10,284 nucleotides of DNA, from the NCBI GenBank assembly GCA_007131045.1, contig SLRI01000191.1:1-10284 (forward strand), in the 5' to 3' direction. Below the pieces are notes generated by a model. It had not been told where the DNA came from, searched no databases, and saw only the letters and a list, made by a program, of their open reading frames with translations. Shown piece by piece: positions 1 to 6,333 of this stretch. This stretch comes from Rhodospirillales bacterium. Its GTDB lineage: Bacteria > Pseudomonadota > Alphaproteobacteria > Geminicoccales > Geminicoccaceae. The stretch's first letter is position 1. Each line of letters opens with the position of its first letter. Both the position numbers and the translations under genes were made by a program.

Positions 1-363
1 ATGGCTGCTCCTTTGCGATGCTCGTGGCGGCTTACACCGACCACGTTCCAACATCTCGAACGGAGCAGCCACCCCGAGGCATGGGCCGCAACCCCAATCA
101 GGCCATCTGTCCGAGAAGTTTATGCGGCATTTCATCGGCCTACGATCGACCGCCGGCGCGAAGCCGAGCGCGGCCCGATGCCGGGGCATCGGGCGAGCTC
201 GGCGACAAAGCCGGCGCCGATCGTAGGCCGACCGGAGGTGAGCATGGCAGCGGCACCTGCTTCGTCCTTGGTCGGCCGACGATGCGCCGCATCGACGGCC
301 GACCAACTCCTCGCAATTGCTCACTGCCATGCTCATGAAATGCCCCATAAACTTCTCGGACAG
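1..363. repeat. Compound palindromic element: outer inverted repeats enclosing two long hairpins
   Basis: No convincing gene is seen here, but the stretch is full of inverted repeats. Outer arms at 107-135 and 335-363 are reverse complements at 28 of 29 positions. Hairpin A spans 135-231: 135-148 pairs with 218-231 (14 bp exact), two 7-bp blocks pair further in, and 174-182 pairs with 185-193 at the tip. Hairpin B spans 239-336: 239-250 pairs with 325-336 (12 bp exact), a 17/17 unpaired stretch follows, then 268-286 pairs with 288-306 (18 of 19). A weaker third hairpin lies to the left (2-11 with 62-71, 10 bp exact). No target-site duplication is obvious around 107-363. It could be a non-autonomous mobile element, an intergenic repeat family, or a structured RNA. 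It lies 36 bp past the stop of the minus-strand gene at 399-872, so it may also end that transcript. The repeats are directly visible; their role is inferred. Confidence 0.7.
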
Positions 364-398
364 GCTCTGAGAGCGCCGCTGATCGGGAATCGACGCGT

Positions 399-872
399 TC
401 AGCCGCCGAACAGCCGGCCGGCGGCGAGCCAGGCGAGGGTCGAGAGGCCGGCGACGAGACCGATCAGGGTCGCCATCGAGGCGAGATTGCCGACCCGGAC
501 CAGGGCGTTGCGCCGGCGCAGGCGTCGATCTCGGCCGGCGAGCAGCACGACGTAGACCCGGCCGCCGGGCCAGGGCAGGGCGAGGCGGATGTCGATCGGA
601 TGCTCACCCCAGGCCAACTCCTCGGCCGCCTGCCGGAGGGCCAGGAGCTGCTCGTGGTCGAGTGAGCGGCGGATTCCCCGCGGCAGGCGCAGCATCAAGG
701 ACTTGTACAGCCCGTGCCCGTCGATCGGCGGCGCCCAGCCGGCGAGCGTAGACGTACCGGTCGGTGGATCATTCGGCGGATCGGGTTGAACGACCACCTG
801 CACCGATTCGTCGGCGGGTGCCACAGGGCTCGCGGCGGCGGCAGGGCGGTCGGGCGGTGTTCGGATCGGCAT
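399..872 (-). CDS. Conserved hypothetical protein with C-terminal membrane anchor
   Basis: A 157-residue protein that I cannot name. Residues 1-50 are rich in Pro, Ala and Asp and look disordered. A compact domain follows at about 57-122, containing LPRGIRRSLDHEQ, then HPIDIRLALPWPGG (91-104), then VYVVLLAGRDRR (106-117). It reads as two beta strands with a basic end. Residues 131-153 form one hydrophobic helix, and the chain ends in a short GRLFGG tail, so the protein is probably tail-anchored in the inner membrane. I have a general impression of similar unnamed bacterial proteins with an 'HP.DIR.SLP...YY...LAGRERR' pattern, but cannot verify it. The composition (folded-looking core, clean membrane segment) argues for a true gene, whereas the opposite-strand frames are Arg/Pro-rich and featureless. 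The ATG at 872 has only a weak GAGA ribosome-binding site, so the exact start is uncertain. It is transcribed away from the sulfotransferase operon. Confidence 0.7.
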   Translation of the reverse strand: MPIRTPPDRPAAAASPVAPADESVQVVVQPDPPNDPPTGTSTLAGWAPPIDGHGLYKSLMLRLPRGIRRSLDHEQLLALRQAAEELAWGEHPIDIRLALPWPGGRVYVVLLAGRDRRLRRRNALVRVGNLASMATLIGLVAGLSTLAWLAAGRLFGG

Positions 873-1234
873 CGCGGGCGGATCTCAACGAGGGGTAATG
901 GGGCAAGGGGCTGGCGGAGCCGGCGGACGGTGTCCCCGGAACATGTGAAGGATGGTAGGACAGCACGCGTTAATGATTCGTTACGAGCGCTGTCGAAGGT
1001 TCCCTCTGGCCGCCGCTCGGGGCGACCGCCCTGTCGAACAGGGTTGGATTGTGGCGGGCGGGAGACAACGCCCGGCACGACGAAGAGCCGCGACGCCGCG
1101 TTCGCTTGAGCCGGAGCCCGGATCTGTTTACATAAGCGGTGTCTGGACGTCTCCCGCGCTCGGCCCCTGGCTGGTGGCCGTCGCCCGACATTTGCGCCTT
1201 TGCCTGTCCCGGATGCGGATGATCGCCGTTGCCC
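873..1234. other. Divergent intergenic region
   Basis: This 362-bp gap separates the minus-strand hypothetical gene from the sulfotransferase operon, so promoters for both should lie here. I see no protein-like reading frame. Visible structure includes a 6-bp stem with a 3-nt loop (1029-1034 with 1038-1043), a second stem (1055-1060 with 1069-1074, 8-nt loop), and an AT-rich patch at about 967-984 with the direct repeat CGTTA-ATGATT-CGTTA, which could belong to the leftward promoter. No operator for a known regulator was recognised. Confidence 0.5.
1106..1134 (+). promoter_or_regulatory. Possible sigma-70-like promoter for the sulfotransferase operon
   Basis: TTGAGC (1106-1111) lies 17 bp before TACATA (1129-1134), in one of the few AT-rich spots of the gap (GTTTACATAA). 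The -35 box matches TTGACA at 4 of 6 positions and the -10 box matches TATAAT at 3 of 6. Transcription would begin near 1141, leaving a leader of about 94 nt before the ATG at 1235. The call rests on spacing and base composition only. Confidence 0.3.
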
Positions 1235-2200
1235 ATGTCGACCTACCTCGCCGCGTTGCGGCCGGCGCTCTCGAGCGTCAACAAGAAGCTGACCCGGGCG
1301 GTCGTCCTCTATCCCGCGAGGCCGTTTCTGGCGGCGGAGAAGCAGATCGGCCTCGAGCGCTGGCTGCGCGGTCGTGAGCAATGCCAGAAGCTGGCGGCAG
1401 CGGACTCGGTCGTGGTCTCGTTCGGCAAGAGCGGCCGTACGTGGCTGCGCGTCCTCGTCTCCCGCTTCTATCAGCTCGAATACGGCCTGCCGGAGCGGTT
1501 GATCGGCTTCGACAATTTTCACTTCCTGAACCGCGCGATCCCCAAGATTTTCTTCACCCACGACAATTACGTCAAGGACTACAGCGGCAATTACGACAAC
1601 AAGGCCGACTACTACGAGAAGAAGGTGGTTCTTCTGGCCCGGCATCCGGCGGACGTCGCCGTCTCGCAATACCATCAGTGGCGCTTTCGAATGCGCGACC
1701 GCAAGAAGGCGATCAACGCCTATCCGGAAGATGACGTCTCGATCTTCGAATTCGCGCGAAATCACCCGGCCGGGCTGGAGAAAACCATCGACTTCATGAA
1801 CGGCTGGGCGCGCGAGCGCGAGCGGCTGCGCGCGTTCACCATCCTCCGCTACGAGGACCTGAAGGCCGACACCGCGGGCAAACTCGACGAAATCACGCGC
1901 TTTTTCGGCACCCCGGGCAGCCCGGCCTCGGTCGAAGGGGCTGTCGCCTATGCCTCGTTCGAGAACATGCGCAAGCTCGAGACCGAGAACAAATCCTGGC
2001 TCACCGGTGGACGGATGAAGGCCAAGGACCCGACCAATCCCGAGAGCTTCAAGACCCGGCGCGGCAAGGTCGGCGGCTTTCGCGACTATTTCAGCAAGGC
2101 CGAGGCCGAAGCGATCCTGGCCTATGTGGACGAACGGCTCGATCCCGTCTTCGGCTACGGACGGCAGCAGGCGGCAGCGGCCCTCGAGGCCACCGCCTGA
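1235..2200 (+). CDS. PAPS-dependent sulfotransferase (first of two)
   Basis: A 321-residue protein of the Sulfotransfer_1 type, expected to move a sulfate group from PAPS to a hydroxyl of a carbohydrate, lipid or small molecule. The 5'-phosphosulfate-binding loop is SFGKSGRTWL (62-71, with K65, S66, T69, W70). The 3'-phosphate site is ARHPADVAVS (135-144, with R136 and S144). The C-terminal PAPS-binding loop is RRGKVGGFRD (275-284). H109 in FFTHDNY lies where cytosolic sulfotransferases carry their catalytic His. There is no signal peptide or membrane segment, so it should act in the cytoplasm. Length is normal for the family. I prefer the ATG at 1235; a TTG two codons earlier (1229) is also in frame, and no strong ribosome-binding site decides. 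It is the first gene of the five-gene operon, 72 bp ahead of the glycosyltransferase. The acceptor cannot be told from sequence. Confidence 0.9.
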   Translation: MSTYLAALRPALSSVNKKLTRAVVLYPARPFLAAEKQIGLERWLRGREQCQKLAAADSVVVSFGKSGRTWLRVLVSRFYQLEYGLPERLIGFDNFHFLNRAIPKIFFTHDNYVKDYSGNYDNKADYYEKKVVLLARHPADVAVSQYHQWRFRMRDRKKAINAYPEDDVSIFEFARNHPAGLEKTIDFMNGWARERERLRAFTILRYEDLKADTAGKLDEITRFFGTPGSPASVEGAVAYASFENMRKLETENKSWLTGGRMKAKDPTNPESFKTRRGKVGGFRDYFSKAEAEAILAYVDERLDPVFGYGRQQAAAALEATA

Positions 2201-2272
2201 GCCACGGCGCCGTCCACGACCCACCAGAAGCCGCCGGCCAGCGTCGTTGCGAACCGGCTGCGGAGAAACCCG

Positions 2273-3181
2273 ATGAGCGATCCGAAACCCACCGTCTTCA
2301 TCCATACCAACCCCAAGCAGCAGGTCGGGGCCCTGGTCTCCGAGTACTCCTTCAAGCGCAACAGCAAGACGCCCGAGGCGTTCGACGTCAAGATCGTCTC
2401 GACCGAGGACTTTCCCTGGCTGAAGGCCAAGGAAGGGCAGCGTTATCTGCGCGACGGCATGATGCGCGAATGGCTCTACGACGACCTGCAGTCGTTCACC
2501 CCATTGCGTTTCACCCCGCCGGAGCTGATGGGCTACCGGGGCCGGGCGGTGATGGTCGATCCCGACGTCTTCGCCGTCGGCGACGTCATGGAGCTCTTGT
2601 CGCGCGACATGGGCGGCAAGGCGCTGATGGCGAGAAAGCGCGGCGGCGACAAGGAGTACGCCTCCTCCGTCATGCTGATGGATTGCGCGAAGCTCGGCCA
2701 CTGGAACGTCGAGCAGCAGTTCAACGAGATGTTCGAGCAGAAGCGTGACTACATGGAGTGGATCAGCCTCAAGCTCGAGCCAAAGGACAGCATCGGCGAG
2801 CTCGAGGCCGAGTGGAACGACTTCGACCACCTGACGGCCGAGACCAAGCTGCTGCACAACACCAAGCGCTGGACGCAGCCCTGGAAGACCGGCCTGCCGG
2901 TCGACTTCACGCCGTCGTCGAAGACCCGCCGCTTCGCGCCGTTGGGCTGGTTTCGGCGGGCGCGCGAGGCGGTGCTCGGCCGCTATGGCGGGCTCGGCAC
3001 CTACAAGCGCCACCCCGATCCGAAGCAGGAGCAGTTCTTCTTCGGCCTCCTGGCCGAGGCGATCGAGGCCGGCCACATCGAGAAGGCGCTGGTCGAGACC
3101 GAGATGGCGAAGAACCATGTGCGCCACGACGCCTTCGAGGTCATGGCCCGCTCGGCCACGACACCCGCGGTCGCCGCCTGA
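2273..3181 (+). CDS. Putative GT8-like (GT-A fold) glycosyltransferase
   Basis: A 302-residue protein that looks like a divergent nucleotide-sugar transferase. It begins with a strand and turn, TVFIHTNPKQQVGA (7-20), resembling the donor-binding start of GT8-type enzymes. The stretch YRGRAVMVDPDVFAVGDV (88-105) has the form of the GT8 'R..Y.D.D....GD' core, with D96-P-D98 as the likely DXD metal-binding motif. SSVMLMDCAKL (131-141) resembles the GT8 'NSGVMLID...W' segment. LLHNTKRWTQPWK (193-205) resembles the second metal/phosphate-binding motif (H195, with P203-W204-K205 like 'H..G..KPW'). There is no membrane segment. The ATG at 2273 has a good GGAG site 7 nt upstream (2262-2265). The next gene follows in the same frame 27 nt past the stop. 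The family call is by motif analogy, not a match to a known enzyme; the sugar and acceptor are unknown. Confidence 0.68.
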   Translation: MSDPKPTVFIHTNPKQQVGALVSEYSFKRNSKTPEAFDVKIVSTEDFPWLKAKEGQRYLRDGMMREWLYDDLQSFTPLRFTPPELMGYRGRAVMVDPDVFAVGDVMELLSRDMGGKALMARKRGGDKEYASSVMLMDCAKLGHWNVEQQFNEMFEQKRDYMEWISLKLEPKDSIGELEAEWNDFDHLTAETKLLHNTKRWTQPWKTGLPVDFTPSSKTRRFAPLGWFRRAREAVLGRYGGLGTYKRHPDPKQEQFFFGLLAEAIEAGHIEKALVETEMAKNHVRHDAFEVMARSATTPAVAA

Positions 3182-3208
3182 GCGGCCCGAGAGCGAAGGC
3201 CCTCAGCC

Positions 3209-4210
3209 TTGTCGCACCTGATCACCAACAAGCGCTTGCGCCACTGGCTGAACCGCTCGCGCTGGAAGCGGCGGATGACCGCGATCGAGGACGCGGCACT
3301 GGTCGTCTTTTGGGCGATCTGCGCTCGGCTGACGCCCGAGCGCGCCTCGCGCTTCGGCGCCGCGGTCGTCGGCACGATCGGACCCTGGACGCCCAAGCAG
3401 GATAAGATCGACGGCAACCTGCGCGTCGCGTTCCCCGAGCTGACGACGATCGAGCGGTGGCGCATCGCCAAGGCGATCTGGCGCAACATGGGAGCGAGTG
3501 CCGGCGAGTATCCGCATGTCGGCACCCTCGACAGAGACGGCGCGAGCGGCAGCATGCGCGTCGAGACGGTGATCCCGCCGCATCTCGAGCCCAATTTCAA
3601 TGGTGAGCGGCTGACGGTCTTCGCCACTGGCCATCTCGCCAACTGGGAGGTGCTGGCTGCGGCACCCCGGTTCTGGGGCGTTGATCTCGCGGTCGTCTAC
3701 GCCCCGATCGGCAATGGTTTCGCCGACCATCGACTGCGCGCCTATCGCGAGCGCATGGGCTCGCGCCTGTTGCCGCGCGACGGCAGTGCCAAGACGCTGC
3801 TCAAGCATCTGCGCTCCGGGCGGCCGATCGGCATCGTCGCGGACTATCGAATCGACGACGGCGACCCCTTGCCGTTCTTCGGCAGTACGAAAGTGACGAC
3901 CCTCTCGCCGGCCCGCTTGGCGCTCAAGACCGGGGCCGATCTCGTCGCGGTGCGGGTGGAGCGGCTGGGCCCGGCGCACCTCAGGATCAGCGCCGTTGGC
4001 CCGCTTCGCCCACCGCCCGACCTCGTCGACGACGCGGCCCGCGCGCGGGCGATGATGACTGCGTTCAACGCCCATCTGGAGCGCTGGATCCGCGAGCGCC
4101 CCGAGGAATGGGTCTGCGGCAAGCGCGCCTTCGACAAGAAGCTGGTCAAGGCGTTGCGCCTGAGTGACCGGCAGGCGGCCGCGACACCCGAGACCGCCGA
4201 TGCCCGCTGA
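3209..4210 (+). CDS. LpxL/HtrB-family lysophospholipid/lipid A-type acyltransferase
   Basis: A 333-residue member of the lipid A biosynthesis acyltransferase family (LpxL/LpxM type), which transfers a fatty acyl chain to a lipid acceptor at the inner membrane. The HX4E catalytic motif is intact in GHLANWEVL (H142 and E147). Other family features are the hydrophobic N-terminal helix (about 28-39), 'NLRVAFPEL' (70-78), 'RERMGSRLLPRDG' (180-192), 'ADYRIDDG' (211-218), 'LPFFGSTKVTTLSPARLAL' (221-239) and the C-terminal 'RPEEWVCGKRAFDK' (297-310). The TTG at 3209 has GAAGG 9 nt upstream (3195-3199). An ATG at 3275 (residue 23) with GGAAG 6 nt upstream is a serious alternative, giving 311 residues. 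I keep the longer form because its basic N-terminus looks membrane-proximal. Its position among sulfotransferases and a glycosyltransferase suggests a specialised lipid rather than housekeeping lipid A, which is an inference. Confidence 0.88.
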   Translation: MSHLITNKRLRHWLNRSRWKRRMTAIEDAALVVFWAICARLTPERASRFGAAVVGTIGPWTPKQDKIDGNLRVAFPELTTIERWRIAKAIWRNMGASAGEYPHVGTLDRDGASGSMRVETVIPPHLEPNFNGERLTVFATGHLANWEVLAAAPRFWGVDLAVVYAPIGNGFADHRLRAYRERMGSRLLPRDGSAKTLLKHLRSGRPIGIVADYRIDDGDPLPFFGSTKVTTLSPARLALKTGADLVAVRVERLGPAHLRISAVGPLRPPPDLVDDAARARAMMTAFNAHLERWIRERPEEWVCGKRAFDKKLVKALRLSDRQAAATPETADAR

Positions 4211-4212
4211 CC

Positions 4213-4256
4213 GTCCAGCCGGGGCAGCCCCGACCACCCTTCGAGACCAGCTGGAC
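4213..4256 (+). other. Nested stem-loop in the gap between acyltransferase and second sulfotransferase
   Basis: In the 57-bp spacer, 4213-4219 (GTCCAGC) is the exact reverse complement of 4250-4256. Within it, CGGGG (4220-4224) pairs with CCCCG (4228-4232) across a CAG loop. No U-tract follows, so it is not a classical terminator. It ends 11 bp before the ATG at 4268, so it could influence translation or RNA processing inside the operon. Chance is also possible at this GC content. Confidence 0.3.
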
Positions 4257-4267
4257 CGAGCGCGCCC

Positions 4268-5230
4268 ATGTTGAGTGACAACGTCAAGAAAGCCCTGGTC
4301 CTGGGGGCGAGCGAACTCTTGCCACGAAGCTGGCGGCTCTCGACGCGTCGCGAGCTTCTGGGCCGGCTCGAGCTCGAGAAGGCCCGAGCCACCGGCCTCT
4401 TGATCATCGGCCACCCGAAGAGCGGCAACACTTGGCTCAGGGTGCTGCTCTCCCGTCTCTACCAGTTCCGCCACGACCTGCCGGCGCATCTGGTCGTCAC
4501 CTCGGACGAGCTGCACCGCCGGGTGCCGGCGATCCCGCGGATCTCGGCGACCAACGGCTGGTACAGCTACGAGAGTGCAGTGGGGGCAAAGCTCGCGGTC
4601 GACGCGGCACCGAACCCGATCCGTGAGAAGCCGATCGTCTTCCTGCCGCGCCACCCGATCGACATTGCGACCTCATGGTACCTCCAGGTCACCAAGCGCC
4701 AGTCGCGGGCGAAGTTCGAGCTGATCAACGCCGAGCTCGACCAGCCCATTGACCGGGCCTCGATCGACCGCTGGAATTTCGTCCGGCACAGCGGTTTCGG
4801 CCTGCTCAACATCATCGACTTCTTGAACTGCTTTCACGCCCGCGTCGCCCGGCTGCCGAACGCGATCACCGTGCCCTACGAGGCGCTGCGCGCCGATCCG
4901 GCCCGCGAGCTCGCCCGGATCGGTGCGCTGATGGGCGAGACCTTTACCCCCGAGGAGATCGAAGAAGCCGTCCGCTTCGGCAGCTTCGATCATCTGAAGT
5001 CGCTCGAATCCGGCAATTTCTTCAAGCAGAAGGGACTGCGGCCCGGCATTCGGGGCGACGCCGAGAGCAGCAAGGTGCGCCGGGCAAAGGTCGGCGGCTA
5101 CCGCGAGGACTTCACCGCCGAGCAGGCAGCCGAGCTCGAGGCCCTGGTCGCCGAGCACCTCGACCCGGCACTGGGCTACGGCGCGGGCGCCAGCGCAGCG
5201 GCACCGTCGCGGACCGCCGCCGCTTCGTGA
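4268..5230 (+). CDS. Sulfotransferase-family protein (second of two), catalytic His apparently replaced
   Basis: A 320-residue Sulfotransfer_1-type protein, clearly related in plan to the protein at 1235-2200. The PAPS-binding loop is IGHPKSGNTWL (47-57; K51, S52, T55, W56). The 3'-phosphate site is PRHPIDIATS (127-136; R128, S136). The C-terminal loop is RRAKVGGYRE (271-280). Both sulfotransferases carry 'FGS/YAS-F..(L/M)..LE' upstream of that loop and end in 'DP.(F/L)GYG', so they may be diverged paralogues. Where the first has THDNY with a candidate catalytic His, this one reads SATNGWY (93-99), with N96 aligned to the His by eye. It may use another base, have a different acceptor geometry, or be less active. 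The start is the ATG at 4268; no strong ribosome-binding site is visible. Its stop overlaps the next start by 4 bp (GTGA, 5227-5230). No membrane segment is seen. Confidence 0.87.
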   Translation: MLSDNVKKALVLGASELLPRSWRLSTRRELLGRLELEKARATGLLIIGHPKSGNTWLRVLLSRLYQFRHDLPAHLVVTSDELHRRVPAIPRISATNGWYSYESAVGAKLAVDAAPNPIREKPIVFLPRHPIDIATSWYLQVTKRQSRAKFELINAELDQPIDRASIDRWNFVRHSGFGLLNIIDFLNCFHARVARLPNAITVPYEALRADPARELARIGALMGETFTPEEIEEAVRFGSFDHLKSLESGNFFKQKGLRPGIRGDAESSKVRRAKVGGYREDFTAEQAAELEALVAEHLDPALGYGAGASAAAPSRTAAAS

Positions 5231-6333
5231 ACAGCCCGCCTGCCACCTGGCTCGTTCTCGGCGACAAGCCCGGCGACAACCGCCAGGTGGAGATCATCAC
5301 CGAGCGGCTGCCCTGGCCGGTCGCGCGCAAGAACGTCATCCCCAAGCCGGAATGGGCGTTCGCCAAGCCCCGGGTGCGGCCGACCCTGGAGATCTTCGAT
5401 GCCGAGCGCTCCGATGAGCTGGCGCCGCCCTGGCCCGACCTCGTGCTCACCATCGGACGGCGGCCCTCCTCGGCAGCGCTCTGGATCAGGGAGCAGAACC
5501 GCGGCCGGACGCGGATCGTCCTCGTCGGCAAGCCCTCGGGCGGAATCGGGCCCTACGATCTGGTGATCGCCAGTGCCGAGCAGTATTTGCCGCGGCTGCC
5601 CAAGGTGATGAACATCGGCCTGCCGTTGATGCGCGTCGAGCCCGCGCGAATCGCCGCGGAGGCGGGGCAATGGGCGCCCGGCTTCGAGGGCCTGCCGCGG
5701 CCCTGGGTCGCCGTGCTGCTCGGCGGCCCGACCGGGCCGTTCCGCTTCGACGAGCGGCTGGTGGCCCGGGTGCTCGAGGCCGCCACCGACATCGGCGAAG
5801 GGCAGGGCGGAACCGCCTTTGTCGTCACCAGCCGCCGCACCCCGGCGGCCGTCGTCGAGGCCCTGCGGGCGCGGCTGCCGGCGGGCGCTTGCCTGTTCGC
5901 CTGGGGCGACGCCGCGGCCGGCAATCCTTATGCCGCGCTGCTCGGTCTCGCCGATGCTGCCCTGGTCTCCGGCGACAGCATCTCGATGCAGACCGAGGTC
6001 GCCCGCCAGGGCCTGCCGCTCGGCATCATCCCGCTCGGCACCGGCGTCTGGGGCGGGCTCGACCGGCTGCGCCGGCGCTGGCTCCGGCGCTTCTCCGCCG
6101 GCCGCCTCGGCGGCCTCGCCAATGCCCTGGCCCGGCTCGGCCTGCCGATGCAGATCCGCGATTTCGAGGCGTTCCAGGACATGCTGGTGGCCCGCGGCAT
6201 CGCCGCCCGCGACACCAGCCGCCCCCCGCAGCCCACGGGTGCCGCCACCGACGAGCTCGACGCCGTGGTCGCGCGGATCGAGGCTCTCGTGGCCGCCCCC
6301 CACTGCAGTAAAACCGACTGGGCGAAGAGCTGA
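5227..6333 (+). CDS. ELM1/DUF1022 family protein (GT-B-like)
   Basis: A 368-residue protein of the 'mitochondrial fission ELM1' family (DUF1022), common in alphaproteobacteria and named after a plant protein. Family signatures in order: LVLGDKPGDNRQ (9-20), LTIGRRPSSAAL (74-85), VLLGGPTGPFRF (163-174), VVTSRRTP (199-206), and NPYAALLGLADAALVSGD followed by SISMQTEV (233-258), which resembles the donor-binding Rossmann half of GT-B glycosyltransferases. Biochemistry of the bacterial members is, as far as I know, poorly defined; a role in envelope glycoconjugate synthesis is inferred from neighbours and fold. It starts with GTG at 5227, overlapping the previous stop by 4 bp, so it is translationally coupled to the second sulfotransferase. 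There is no signal peptide. The N-terminal residues up to about 6 are not conserved-looking. It is the last gene of the operon. Confidence 0.88.
   Translation: MNSPPATWLVLGDKPGDNRQVEIITERLPWPVARKNVIPKPEWAFAKPRVRPTLEIFDAERSDELAPPWPDLVLTIGRRPSSAALWIREQNRGRTRIVLVGKPSGGIGPYDLVIASAEQYLPRLPKVMNIGLPLMRVEPARIAAEAGQWAPGFEGLPRPWVAVLLGGPTGPFRFDERLVARVLEAATDIGEGQGGTAFVVTSRRTPAAVVEALRARLPAGACLFAWGDAAAGNPYAALLGLADAALVSGDSISMQTEVARQGLPLGIIPLGTGVWGGLDRLRRRWLRRFSAGRLGGLANALARLGLPMQIRDFEAFQDMLVARGIAARDTSRPPQPTGAATDELDAVVARIEALVAAPHCSKTDWAKS

Noticed and set aside
135..231. Integron attC site for the long hairpin
   Set aside because: The expected RYYYAAC and GTTRRRY end boxes are not seen at the hairpin ends, and there is no cassette-like array.
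107..363. Retron non-coding RNA
   Set aside because: The layout is suggestive, but no reverse transcriptase is in the window and I could not identify the priming guanosine context, so it is kept only as an alternative in the findings.
1..555. Plus-strand open frame of 184 codons from the left edge
   Set aside because: It is Arg/Pro/Ala-rich without any motif, runs through the palindromic repeats and antisense into the better-supported minus-strand gene at 399-872.
1029..1074. Rho-independent terminator in the divergent gap
   Set aside because: Two short GC stems exist, but neither is followed by a T-run and no gene ends there.
695..3127. 810-codon open frame on the minus strand
   Set aside because: It is antisense to the sulfotransferase and GT8-like genes. 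Its length is explained by GC-rich codon use leaving few stops, and it has no recognisable domain order.
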